64,000 bases of DNA from Erodium maritimum (Eukaryota > Streptophyta > Magnoliopsida > Geraniales > Geraniaceae). A program made the position numbers and the translations under genes. A model generated the notes under the pieces. The model ran no database searches and was not told where the DNA came from. It saw only the letters and a list, made by a program, of their open reading frames with translations. The stretch spans positions 18,099,515 to 18,163,514 of the forward strand of contig OY997591.1 of NCBI GenBank assembly GCA_963921825.1, written 5' to 3'. Of the stretch, positions 33,501 through 44,373 are shown one piece after another (position 1 is the stretch's first letter; each line of letters starts with the position of its first letter).

Positions 33501-34541
33501 ACTAAGTGTGAACATTGTGTGTTTGTGAAGCGATTCTCTGATGATGATTTTATCATATTATTGTTATATGTTGATGACATGCTGATTGTTGGGAAGAATA
33601 TTTCTAGAGTTGACATGTTGAAGCAGCAGCTGTGTCAGGTTTTTGCTATGAAGGACTTAGGTCCTGTGAAGAATATTCTTGGTATCAGAATTTCTCGCGA
33701 TCGAGGCGCGAAGAAGGTGTATATGTCACAAGAGCAATATATTGAGAAGGTGTTGCAAAGGTTCAACATGGACAAGGCTAAAGTGGTTAGCTCTCCTCTT
33801 GCTACTCACTTTAAACTAAGCACAAAGGAGAGCCCTTCTACAGAGAAGGAGATGGAAGACATGGAGAGAGTTCCATATGCCTCGGCAGTAGGAAGCTTGA
33901 TGTATGTTATGGTATGTACTAGACCCGACATTGCTCATGCAGTTGGAGTTGTTAGCCGTTTTCTGTCTAATCCATGTAAAGTGCATTTGGATGCAGTCAA
34001 ATGGATTATGAGATATCTCCGAGGTACTTCTAGTTTTAGACTTACTTTCGGAAGTGGAGAACCTATGTTAATTGGGTACTCAGATTCAGACATGGCAGGA
34101 GATGTTGATAGCAGAAAGTCCACCTCTGGTTACTTGATGATATTTGCACGTGCAGCAGTTTCATGGCAATCAAGGCTTCAAAAATGTGTAGCAATTTCTA
34201 CTACAGAAGCTGAGTATATTGCAACAACTGAAGCATGTAAAGAGTTGTTGTGGATGAAGAGATTCATATAAGAGCTTGGTCTCAAGCAGAAGCGGTATGT
34301 GATTTATTGTGATAACCAAAGTGCAATCCACCTGAGCAAGAATTCGACATTTCATGCAAAGTCGAAGCATATTGATGTGAGGTATCATTGGCTTAGAGAT
34401 GCTCTTGAGGAGAAGTTGTTTGAGCTTGAGAAAGTTCACATGGATGTGAATGGATCCGATATGTGCACTAAGGCACTACCGCGAGAGAAGCTTGAGGTAT
34501 GTTGCAAGATTGCCGGAATGGCAATGCCCTCCATTTATTGA
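30556..34541 (+). pseudogene. Copia gag-pol polyprotein, one frameshift and one stop
   Basis: The first frame (30556-32295) starts MEANTSRMVNLNGSNY: a UBN2-type Gag, a CCHC knuckle at about residues 228-241 (CYHCGQKGHMKKHC), an aspartic protease WIADSGAS at about 293-300, a GAG-pre-integrase LWHSRLSH...CEHCLAGK, and the first part of the integrase core (SDVCGPM, TDNGGEY). A single-base shift near 32250 moves the rest into the frame of 32241-34271: LNGLAERMNRTL, the RT with KARLVVKGFSQ, MDVKTAFLHGDL and the catalytic LLYVDDMLIV, then RNase H. TAA at 34269-34271 interrupts RNase H; the same frame resumes and ends at 34541. The intact length would be near 1,330 residues, normal for copia. Confidence 0.93.
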
Positions 34542-34554
34542 AACGGGGGAGATT
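34541..34554 (+). other. Polypurine tract of copia element
   Basis: AAACGGGGGAGATT sits directly before the 3' LTR and overlaps the end of the polyprotein frame. Confidence 0.88.
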
Positions 34555-35222
34555 TGTTGGGCTTGTTTCAATTAAATGGAACAAGGCCCAAAGCCTATTT
34601 GGTGCAACTTAAGCCCAAATGGATGATAGGGTTTCTATATGGATTAGAAATAAGATTTGGAAGAGAGTGAGTGCCTCAATTGTTGAGAGAGAGAAGCAAA
34701 AGGGAGAAGAAGAGGTGCAGATTTTTCTGCAGATTTCCAGTCCGACCAGCCACGTTGAAGAGCACGATCGGAGGTCATTCAAGGTCCGATGATGCTGATT
34801 TTTGGAGTGAATGTTCTACACATATAGGTCTTCAAAGTGGACGGTGGAATTTGGGTTTTGACGGTTCGTTCTTCAGATACACGAGCTGCAAGTTGGCCCA
34901 CCAAGTTGGTGAGATTTATCTTCTTCTTTCTTGAGTTTTGTTGCTAGTTCCAACACTAGGTTGTGTTGAGATATTGTGTATGCCTCTAATTTGATTAGAG
35001 GGATATTTTACCCATTGAAGTTGATAGTGGATGATTAAGAGGCCTAGAGGGTCCCGTGGTTTTTACTTCTCGTCTTGAGAAGGTTTTCCACGCTAAAATC
35101 TTGTGTGCATTGTGTTTCGTATTTGCTCTGTTTGTTGGTTTCCTATTTGGTTTGCACAAGTGTGGGAGAATTGATTCCGCTGTGTTGCATTTAACTGTTG
35201 TTATTTGGTATTCTCCCTATCA
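34555..35222 (+). repeat. 3' LTR of copia element
   Basis: About 668 bp, nearly identical to the 5' LTR, ending CCCTATCA before the CTAAC duplication. Confidence 0.93.
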
Positions 35223-35227
35223 CTAAC

Positions 35228-37125
35228 CTCCTCTGAGATTGAAGAGAGAGTCCTTCTTAGTGATAGATTGATTCATAAGCACAAGTTGTTGGCTATAACT
35301 TGGAGTCCAAAGGTCAAATTGAAATGGCTCAAAGATGGGGATTGGCGCTCAAACTTCTTTCACATAGTTGTAAATATGAAGAATTTCAAGAAAAACATCT
35401 CCTAGATCTTTGTGCTTGTCATTACTTATGACAACCCTCTAGAGATCAAAAACCAAGCAACAACTTTTTTCTCAGACCTCTACAAGAAGTCGGAACAAAT
35501 ATATATATTGACTTGTCTTCCTTGCCTTTCAAGTCAATCTCCTCTTCTTAGGTTGAAACCCTTGAACATCCTTTTACTAAGAAATAAATTCTTGCTGCTT
35601 TAAGGGACTGCAATTGAGAAAAATCCCCAGGCCCAGATGAATACTCCATAAAATTCTATCAAAAGGGCTAGGAATTCTTGAAGAGGGATATCATCATGTT
35701 CCTCAATCATTTCCACTAATCCATGAACTAGGAAAAGGCTTGAACTTCTTTATAACCCTTATTCCCAAAATTCCTAGCCTTCAATCCGTCTCTGATTACA
35801 GACCAGTCAGCTTAGTACGAGGTCCTTACAAGATCCTCACAAAAATCTTGGCTTCTAGGCTCAAAATACACATGGATCATCTTGCTAATGATGTTCAATC
35901 AAGATTTATTGCAGGCATGCAGATCTGAGATGGGGTATTAATTGTTATAGAACTTGTGGATCATGTTAAATGATCTAAAGAGGAGGTGATCTTGTTTAAG
36001 GTTGACTTTGAGAAAGCCTATGACCATGTCTATGGGGAGTGTCTGCTGAAGTTATAAGAAACAATGGGATTTGGGGTAAAATGGAGATCTTGGGTCCTTT
36101 CTTTCTTTCAGGAATAGGTCTTAGTCGTCATTAATGGTTCTCCATCACCTGAGTTTGAATTGGAAAGAGGTATAAGACAAGGGTGTCCTTTATCTCCTTT
36201 GTTATTTGCACTTGTAGTAGAAGGCCTACATCAACTGATTGAACAAAGTACTAACCTTAACCTCTTCAGTGGAATGTCTTTCTCAGAAAATGGCCCTAAA
36301 ATCCCACACTTCCAATTTGATGATGATAACTTGATTATAATCAAAGGCCAAACTGATCACTTAAGAAATCTCAAACACAGTTTGCATACCGTTCAGCTTG
36401 CCTCTGGCCTCAAGATCAACTTTCACATGTCCAAATTTATCCTTCTCAATACCTCGGAGCTCTCCGATCCTATGGTTTCATCATTACTTGTTTGTGAAGC
36501 AACCTCTCTCCCTCTCCCATATCTTGGTCTTCTTTTGGGAGCTGACCCTAGAAGATTAAGCTCCTGGAAATCTCTTATCAAGTCCTTCAAACCCACCTTA
36601 TCTTACCTTCCTCTATATCACATGTCCCTCTTCAAAGTGCCTACTAGGGTCTTCAAAGAACTTGAAAAGTGGAAGAAGAAGTTTCTTTGGAATGGTAATG
36701 TATCAAGGAGAGTCATGCATAGGATTAGATTGAATAAAGTCTACATAACAAAGGAAGAGGGAGGACTAGCCATGAGAAATCTCCAAATTATAAATCTAGC
36801 TCTATTGGGTAAATGGTGATGAGGGTTTGCTCTTGATGAATCCTCTCTCTGGAAAAGGGTCATGTTCTAAGTTTGGCTAGAGTTGTTAAGACTAGAACCT
36901 CAACTCTTTCCTTTTATCTTCCAACTGTAGCCTCTTCAATCACATTCATTCTCTGTTAGGTGATGAAAAATTCAAATCCCTCTTTGGTCATCTTAGGTTA
37001 TCTTGGTCTCTAGGGGATGTTAAAATTCTGATCGTTTGATACTATTTAAGAAAGATGTCACTTGGAATGTTACATCATATAAATGGGCATCTTTTCTTAA
37101 ATAGTTTTATTGAAGACTATGCTAA
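35228..37125 (+). pseudogene. L1 LINE ORF2 remnant (reverse transcriptase)
   Basis: Pieces in shifting frames follow plant L1 ORF2 order. LKWLKDGDWRSNFFH lies near 35330, then FITLIPKIPSLQSVSDYRPVSL at 35745-35810, a KILASRL segment, RGIRQGCPLSPLLFALVVEGL at 36163-36225, and the active-site region FQFDDDNLIII near 36310, where the usual F-A-D-D reads F-D-D-D. LKINFHMSKF and PYLGLLLGADPR follow, and GGLAMRNLQIINLALLGKW ends at 36819. There are many stops and no intact protein. No clear 3' tail was found. It is the host of the copia insertion at 29838-35222. Confidence 0.88.
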
Positions 37126-37183
37126 CATGCATTCTTAATAGTATGATGAGGAGGAGATGTGAAACTCGATGTATTGACTTGTC

Positions 37184-38154
37184 TGTTGACATCTCACTAT
37201 TATAAATATGGACAACACAATAAGCATAATGAAATCAAACACATAGAGACACAAAGTTGTTTACCCAGTTCGGTACTGCATACCTACATCTAGGGCACTT
37301 TTCCAGTGAAAAAGTTTTCACTATAAGTAATCAATGCGCATACAAGTTTTCAGATCATTCAGATCAACCTTATGCTATTATTACAAAATGACAAATCTAA
37401 TTCAGAGACTCCCCCTGAACATGAGATCTCATCTGAGTTCCACTCTTCGAGCACCAACAGGCTCGGATAGCTCTTAATCTTCTGTGTCTAACGTGGCTCT
37501 TCAATGTCCACCATGTAACTCTGTTACTTGATCAATCATATTTCAAGTACGAGCATATAACGTTCTCCTTCAGTTTACTTCCTCTTGAGCTCTTGCACCA
37601 TGCCTAGGAATCTCAATCCATAAACTAAGGATCACAAACTGCCCTTCACGGACTTGCACCTGTAAATTCACTCACGATATGGGCGTTGAGTTCTGCGAGA
37701 TATTTGAACTGAGCTTGAATGAATAGTCTTGTATTTATATCTCTTCTAACCCTTGCTTCATGGTTTCTAGGGTTTGGTGACTTCCGAGTCACATTGTAGC
37801 TGAGTCTCTTTGGTTTCCTTGTTCACCAACACTGAATCTCTTCATTTCTTGTTCAGCAAATCTTTCCAATCTTTATCCATGAAAATCTGCATGTGTATCT
37901 TTTGATCTTGGAAAGTAAATATAGTTGTTTCCTAACACAAGTAGTCTCTCTAACAAAGTGTATATATACGAATAGGAAACATATCTTTTATGGGATGAAT
38001 GTGGACGTTCTGGCTGTCACTTTCTATAATGATGTTGACATTCTGTTCTGACATCCTTGTTCAGCTCCGTTTCCGGTTGTACACACATGATGTCACGACA
38101 TCATGGTTGACATCTGGCTTGACACAACAGTTGTCAATCCTAGACTTAGCAACA
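37184..38154 (-). mobile_element. Antisense copia LTR (Sirevirus-like), 3' LTR
   Basis: On the minus strand it starts TGTTGCTAAGTC (38154) and ends GTCAACA (37184), 971 bp. A polypurine tract lies just upstream on the minus strand. Internally the plus strand shows the TTTACCCAGTTCGGTACT string common in plant copia LTRs. Upstream of it lies a remnant of a plant-transposon-domain protein. The matching 5' LTR is not in the window: the LTR on the far side of the adjacent gag (41935-43508) is unrelated in sequence. Confidence 0.7.
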
Positions 38155-38169
38155 ATATCCCCCTTTTGC
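38155..38169 (-). other. Polypurine tract, minus strand
   Basis: Minus strand GCAAAAGGGGGATAT directly precedes the LTR start at 38154. This AAAAGGGGGA type is usual for Sirevirus-like copia elements. Confidence 0.8.
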
Positions 38170-38389
38170 AATTTGTGGTGGCAATCACATATTAAGCCCC
38201 CCTTTATTTTGGGAAATGTGGCACTCATTTGAACCTCTTTACTATGATAGATGTTTCTATACTCCTTATAAGATTTGCATGCTTCTATACTTTTTCTCCC
38301 CTGATTCTAATAACAAATGGCGAAAGGTGTAGGCCCAACTCTCTTCATTGCGTCAATGTATTGTAAATCAAACGAATATTACCAAAATT

Positions 38390-39215
38390 GATAGAGGCAA
38401 GTTAAACAAGAGCAACCATAGGTCCTTGCAAGATAGCATCTATTACATCACAAGTTGTAGCTCAGACATGCCTAAGGCAATAAAGGTCACAATGAGAGTA
38501 TTGCTAAAGTAAAACTAGTAGCAAATAAAACTTAGCTTTTCTAGAGATCATATCTTGAGGAGGGTACTTCAAGCTCAATATTTTCGAAGCTGTCTTCATC
38601 ATCATCTTTCTTCGGTCTGTAATAATCTCTTGGAGAATGATCATTGCAACTTGTACCTTAGAAACAGTTGACTCATGATAATGTGAGCTCTTTGAATATC
38701 ATGTGAGATCAGATTTATGACATCTTGGTTTGTTCTAAAGCAAGCATGTCGATCAAAATGGTTGGTAACAAAAGGAACTAAAGTTCAAAAGAGATGAGGT
38801 ACCTACAACATATGTGATTCTTGCAAGTTCAAGAGTAATGCTGGAGTAGTGAGAGGTTGGGCACCAGTTTGCAATATCGATCTTAAATAGAGTGAAGTAA
38901 AGTGGTGTGAGTTCTAATGACATGAGCTTTTCTTTAGACAACCACTTTTTTCTGGAATTCCCGGTAATTTCTTTAACCACTCTATCTAGCTCAGGCACTA
39001 CATTTTCTTCCTTTGATAGCCTACTTCCCAGATATATGTTGAGAGCCTCTTCATTGACATTTATGACCTATTCCTTACAATAACCTTACGAAACATCTCA
39101 TCATTTGTCTCATCAAAACCTAAAAGGAGTTTTGTAACATATTATTTTATAAGATGAGGATACAATGGACCTACATCTTTAACAGTTTTCATCAACTGAG
39201 CATCTTCAAGAACCT
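38390..39215 (-). pseudogene. Remnant of plant-transposon-domain (env-like position) protein
   Basis: The best open piece, 38753-38998 on the minus strand, reads KKWLSKEKLMSLELTPL followed by FKIDIANWCPTSHYSSITLE and LARITYVVGT. This resembles the putative plant transposon protein domain found in accessory ORFs between pol and the 3' LTR of some plant retroelements. Upstream pieces (KVLEDAQLMKTVKDVGPLYP near 39160-39215) extend the match through stops. It abuts the copia gag/protease fragment at about 39206 with no pol between them. The function of the domain is unknown. Confidence 0.5.
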
Positions 39216-40275
39216 TGAAGACCTTTTCCAAGCCTGATATTGTTGCCCACTCTAAGGTCCACTTCATCCTTCTTCAAGCAGCTTCTACTTTTCAGCAACT
39301 GCACATTAGTACAAATGTGAGATTCAGCCCTGATATACAATACCCATGAATCTATGGTAGTAGATAGATGAAGCTCTATATAGTAATTACATTTCGAAGG
39401 TGTAGTCCCACTGCCCTTCTTCAGATCATCCTGGAACTTCCTACAATCCCTTTTCCAATGACCAGGCTGTTGGTAGTAATAACAGATCTTCTCGGCCTCC
39501 CTTCCCTTCCTTGAGGACTCACCGGTCCTAGGAGGGTTAGGACCTTTCGGATGTCTGATCTTACCTACCAAGTGCATAGGGGCTTTCCCTTTGTCACTTC
39601 TAGTTCCCCTCTTGAAACTGGTTCCCTTTCTGACCACTAGAGCATCCTTGGATCCCTGATCTCTGATGTTCTTCTCAGCAGTTACCAACATGTCGTGTAA
39701 CTCTGATATGGTTTTGTTCATATCGTGCATATGATAGTTCATTACAAAACCAGCATATGTACGAGGAAGCGAGCGTAGACCACGTCCGCTGCCATCTTGT
39801 TCTCTATCTTAAGATCCAGTCAATTAAGATGTTCGAGACATCCCTTCATTTTTAGGTTATGAGGACTCACAGAGCTCCATGCTGACATCTTGTAGGAGAG
39901 TAGTTCATTAAGGACATTGTATCTTACGATACGTGCCCTTTCTTTGAACATACCCTGTATGACCCCTAACATCTTATAAGGGTCATTAGAGTACTCCATG
40001 AACTGCTCCTGGAGATCCGACTCCATGCAGCCCAGCATAATACACGTTACATCAATGGCGTCGCTTAGGATCTTCAAGTATGCATCCTTAACGACCCTTG
40101 CAGCGCTATTAGCTGGCTCCTCAGGGAAAGCCTGGTCTAGGACATATTTCTTGCGTTCGAACTTGAGGACTATCCTCAGGTTCCTGTTCCAGTCCAGATA
40201 GTTTGTCCCATTGAGCTTGACTGTGTCAAGCATGGATTTCAATGACAAACTACTATTCGTTGATGAACTTTCCAT
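39206..40275 (-). pseudogene. Copia gag and protease fragment, broken
   Basis: The first frame, 40275 down to 39820, starts MESSSTNSSLSLKSMLDTVK and contains LNGTNYLDWNRNLRIVLK and SPHNLKMKGCLEHL, a UBN2-type copia Gag. It breaks near 39750-39820, where a few dozen residues are missing, and resumes at 39742: MNYHMHDMNKTISELHDML, a degenerate knuckle CYYYQQPGHWKRDC (second Cys is Tyr), then a decayed protease (WVLYIRAESHICTNVQ, active-site region lost). Everything downstream (IN, RT, RNase H) is absent. Confidence 0.85.
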
Positions 40276-41920
40276 ACTGATCTACACGACAAGAAAGATT
40301 TAATCAGTAAACTGAAAGAAATCTTTTATGAAGATCAAGTTTAAACACCAACCGATTTTTTATCAAAATCAAAATAACCAAGAACCTTGATTCACTCGAC
40401 TGAGCAGAACGAATGCTCACCACTCAATCGAGCTATGTAGGCTGGACCTCGTCCAATCACACAATGGTGACTCTTGGCTAGGGTACGTACTTGCGTGCAC
40501 GGCTTACCCTATCTGATACCCTAGTTGAGAATCGTAGCCGGGTCCACCAATTTTCAACTATGACCCGACACTATATAGGTGTTCCACAAAGGCGCACGAC
40601 ACCCACATATGTCATCCAAACATATTACCCCGCTTTCCCATGAATGCTTCGCCAAGGCGCACGACAGTCATAGGACGAGGAGGTAGTAGATTGTTGAGAA
40701 TATGGGAGGTATATGACATGACCCAATTTTACTTGTCTGGTTGTGTTTAAACTTAGGCACATCATAGATGCGATGAGCACATCAACTACATATCGATGCA
40801 ATGATGTCTCAAATTACATTTAAGTAATTCTTCCTTCGAACTCGTCAACTACATCCCATGCAATGACGGTTCAAGGGCTCACAAACAAACGATTAAATCC
40901 GGTTTTGTCTTTTCATGTGAGGTGATTCGCTTGAATAATAAAGTTAAGCATGCATTCTACAACATACAATCATGCATAACTAATACCAAGCAAACATTAA
41001 ATAAACGTGCACGTCATAGCCCTTAAAAAATTAAACACCAATCCGGTCTTGAGTTTCTTCGACTTCAAGCCGACGATATGGCTCTCCCACTCGCCTCTTG
41101 ACGTTCGTCAACTCCAAGCCATCTCCTGCGGTCTCACCTCTTGAGTTACACCGACTCCAAGCTTACGATGACGGTTATAAATAAATACACGACTCGCAGG
41201 TCAGGAAAAAATAATTACACTTAAGTGGTACGACGACCACACAACATAATAACTACATGCTAACACTATCGACACACAGTCCGAGAAAAGCGGTAAATCT
41301 ATCCGGGGCTATTAACGTGCACCATGCATAACCATCACATCATACAACGTGTTATCAAACAGTGTTTTATCAAACAGCGAGATATGATCGATTTTAATTA
41401 ATTTCCAAGTTTCTAAAATTAATGAACGGTTTATTGAAACCATTTTCAAAACTAATTTTTCGAACGTTTAATTTTGAGGTTCGTCATGACAGTTCCAAAC
41501 TCGTCACAATTCCCCAAACGGTTTAGCCCCGGCGTTTTGACTATCCAATAGTCACGACTCGACCTAACTCTGTCTAACGGAGCCCCGTCCGGTTACGGGA
41601 TCGGCTCCCCGAGACCCGTCCGGTTACGGGATCGGCTCACCGAGAGTCCCGCTCTCGTGACCCTGAAAATTAAACTTTGTCCAAAAAAAAAATCAGATTT
41701 GAATTTAGTTTTAAACACTCAAATTTCAAGCATTAAATCCCCATGCAAGAATGTAAATCATGTTATCAATAAAGTACACATTCATACATGTTAAAACATG
41801 AAATTAAAAGCCTAACATGCAATTTTAAGCACTTTAAACAAAAAAAAAACAGCAAGCACTTCAAAATTTCCAGCTCCAAAACTAGAAATTTTCACCTCTT
41901 GTTTTTCCCGTTGGTAGCCA
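40276..41920 (-). other. Long untranslated leader of the antisense copia element
   Basis: The 1.6 kb between the primer site (41921-41933) and gag has no open frame of note. At 41578-41650 a 33-34 bp unit with CCGTCCGGTTACGGGATCGG occurs twice in tandem. Long leaders exist in some copia lineages. Confidence 0.55.
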
Positions 41921-41933
41921 GGCTCTGATACCA
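41921..41933 (-). other. Primer-binding site, minus strand
   Basis: Minus strand TGGTATCAGAGCC, one base from the LTR end at 41935, is a Met-tRNA primer site. It proves that the adjacent LTR is a 5' LTR of an antisense element. Confidence 0.93.
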
Positions 41934-41934
41934 C

Positions 41935-43508
41935 TGTTGGAACTCGATGTTGTTGACATGTTGAGCATGAAATGCAGCGGAAATTAACCACGAATCGAAG
42001 AAGAAGCAACTACCAAATATGAATAACAAAGCTGAAAATTCAGCAAGGGTTCAAGAACATCACCTTGTGAATTTGATGAAGAAATTAGAAGAAAACACCA
42101 ATGTATACACGGCTTGAGCCCATTGGACACCTACGTATCCGAGATGGAATCAAAACCAACCTACTTCTTGAGTTTGATCACTCAAGAACATGCACAGCCA
42201 ACCTTGAAGATGGGAGGGAGGTTCGGCCAAGCTAGGAGAAAAAAGATGAAGTCTCTTCTCTCTTTCTCTACACTTGCATGTTATGAAAATGCCAACCCTT
42301 CTTGCATGTTAAGTTAAGTAGAATGGGTCATTTTACTTAACTCAATCATGAGCCAAGTGTCCTTGCAAATGTGCATGGTGGAGCTAATAATAAACTCAAG
42401 ATTATTAGCTAAGTGCAAAATGGGTCCCACCCATTAAGGTTAACAAGACTACTAAATCACTTAAAGACTTTTGGTTCTTGTTGGGCTTAGCTTATGTGGG
42501 CCGGTCATGGGCCTCTCCAAGAGAGCCCATGTCGAGCCCATCATGCTTGCCCGTCCACTATGGAAATTCCCAACACGTCTCCCTCCGACTCAAGTCCGTT
42601 GCGTTCTTATCGAGTATCAAACTATTGGTGTGACCCTTAGCTTTATGCACGTTGGTAAGATCAACATAAAATCTCATTTTACTTGATCTTACATAAATGG
42701 CGACTAACGAGACTTAGTACATCCTGACGCTGTATAGCGAGTTGACCGTTGTCTATTCTAACCTTTCCGTCGTCATTGTCATTATCCTCTTATCTCCGAT
42801 ATCTTGATTGAGATAAGGCACAGAGCCGTCATCCTTATAATTATCAATCACTGTTCCTCGATATGTGAGATTAATTGACTGTAAGATACCCGATATCTGA
42901 TGCATGGTCATTCTATTCTTTCAGTCAACCTCGATCGAGTGGCCTCGAACGGATATCATGCTCATATTGTAATATGAGGGATAAATCCCTTAGCCGTCTC
43001 TTGTGTAACTCATGCAGTCATTCTCTAAGACAATCCTAGCCGTTATGGAAGCCCAGTCACGGTGCAACGTTGGGCTTTCAGGTCAAACTCAGTTGTTTAC
43101 TGCATAGCTACCACAGAGACTCCTCGGTCTAAGGATACCTGACAAGCTACGACTCTGAATATATTCATGACTCAATCTATGGAACATATTCAAGTCGGGT
43201 CGTCTAATATCAGGTCCCACCTGACATCTATGATCAGACTCCGAAAACCTTTCCAATGACTAATAGAACTAAGTCATCAAGAGTCATCTTTCACACTAGT
43301 CGCTTCTAGCGAAGCTCGTTGACTAGGGACCTCATCGATTGTGATCGATCCCGATATGTGGTTCTATTTCTTTGGTGGATATAGATCAGATCACAAATTG
43401 ATATATTACTTCAACATAAAAGTAATATAAAGCTGCTTTAATATTATTTCAAACAATGATAATTACATTTGGATATTTACGATTGGACTACGGGAACTAA
43501 GACTAACA
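41935..43508 (-). repeat. 5' LTR of antisense copia element
   Basis: On the minus strand it runs from TGTTAGTCTTAG (43508) to GAGTTCCAACA (41935), 1574 bp. It is homologous, in opposite orientation, to the solo LTR at 44374-46061. The outer flank is CGGAC; no matching duplication was found at the left side of the element, consistent with loss or replacement of its 3' LTR. Confidence 0.88.
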
Positions 43509-43542
43509 CGGACTTGTACAAAACCTGAATAAAGACAACACA

Positions 43543-44110
43543 TTAGTAATTATACACGAAACCTAAATAAATACAATAATAAGAAAGAAAAGGTAATGTA
43601 CATACGCTTAATTGAAAAAATAGCAACTCCTTATCGCATTCATCGAGTTGATGGAAGTGTGGCTTGTTCATGGGGATGTGTGTACACACTATGACGCCAA
43701 TAACCCGCACGACATCCCTCAGTTCCAGGGTGCCTGTGATGTCGTGACCGTCATGCCCCAATATAAATTTTCCACCTTCCAACATCATGTCCTTCAGCCT
43801 ACAATGGAAGTTTTTGTTTGCCACCGGGCCATTTTTCTCGGTTTTCGTTTTCTTTGTGGAAGGTTGAGACTCTTCTCCCTCCATCATTGTAGCCACGTCT
43901 TCATCATCCTCCATGTGCTCTAGGCAACGGATGTTGGGGGCGTTGTCCCGGGTGTTGGAGGATGCTACCTCACTAATGCTAGGAGAAGGGGTTTCACCAT
44001 CCCTTATCCGTCGCATTGGAGGTACGCGCGCTGCTGATGATTGTGTTGAGGCTACATTTGTGCCCCCGATTCTAATGATTGTTGATATCGTTCGGGGGCG
44101 AGCAAAAAAT
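43543..44110 (-). pseudogene. CACTA (En/Spm)-type ORF fragment
   Basis: An open frame 44016-43543 on the minus strand has a Ser/Thr/Pro-rich part (GETPSPSISEVASS), KKTKTEKNGPV, then GKFILGHDGHDITG and VIGVIVCTHIPMNKPHFHQL. This resembles the N-terminal part of the plant CACTA-associated protein (GK...G...GxxxRxxxPxxxxNW pattern). The sequence is degenerate and the frame's end is probably noncoding. Nearby palindromic ACCGACGGAT motifs (47.0 kb) support a CACTA origin, but no CACTA terminal repeats were identified. Confidence 0.4.
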
Positions 44111-44373
44111 GTAGTCTACTATAGAAGAATGCATTGTTTTTTCCCCTTCCTGCAAACTCATTATGAAATTCAGAAACACAAACATTAATTCCATCTTAGC
44201 AGTAATTACACTTCAACAACAGTAATTACACTTTCAAGTCCATTAACAAAACAACCATTAATTCAATTAAACCTAGTTTCACATACTTTCAATACGAAGA
44301 ACATCATCACTCAACATTTCTTCCTTTTTTCTATCCTAAATCATTCGATTATAAACATAATCATGGTCTATAA

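Larger units (their letters stand above)
29838..35222 (+). mobile_element. Complete, recently inserted Ty1/copia element, 5.4 kb
   Basis: LTRs of about 668-669 bp (29838-30506; 34555-35222) start TGTTGGG and end CCCTATCA. A perfect 5-bp TSD CTAAC lies at 29833-29837 and 35223-35227. The primer site, polypurine tract and a single polyprotein in the copia order (Gag-PR-IN-RT-RNaseH) are present. The LTRs differ at only about five or six positions by eye, so insertion is recent. The protein wording resembles Tnt1-94/Tork-type elements. It carries one frameshift (about 32250) and one stop (34269-34271), so it is non-autonomous now. It inserted into an L1 LINE. Confidence 0.95.

Noticed and set aside
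13115-41933. TGGTATCAGAGCC strings as possible tRNA gene ends
   Set aside because: They are primer-binding sites next to LTR ends. No cloverleaf or A/B boxes surround them.
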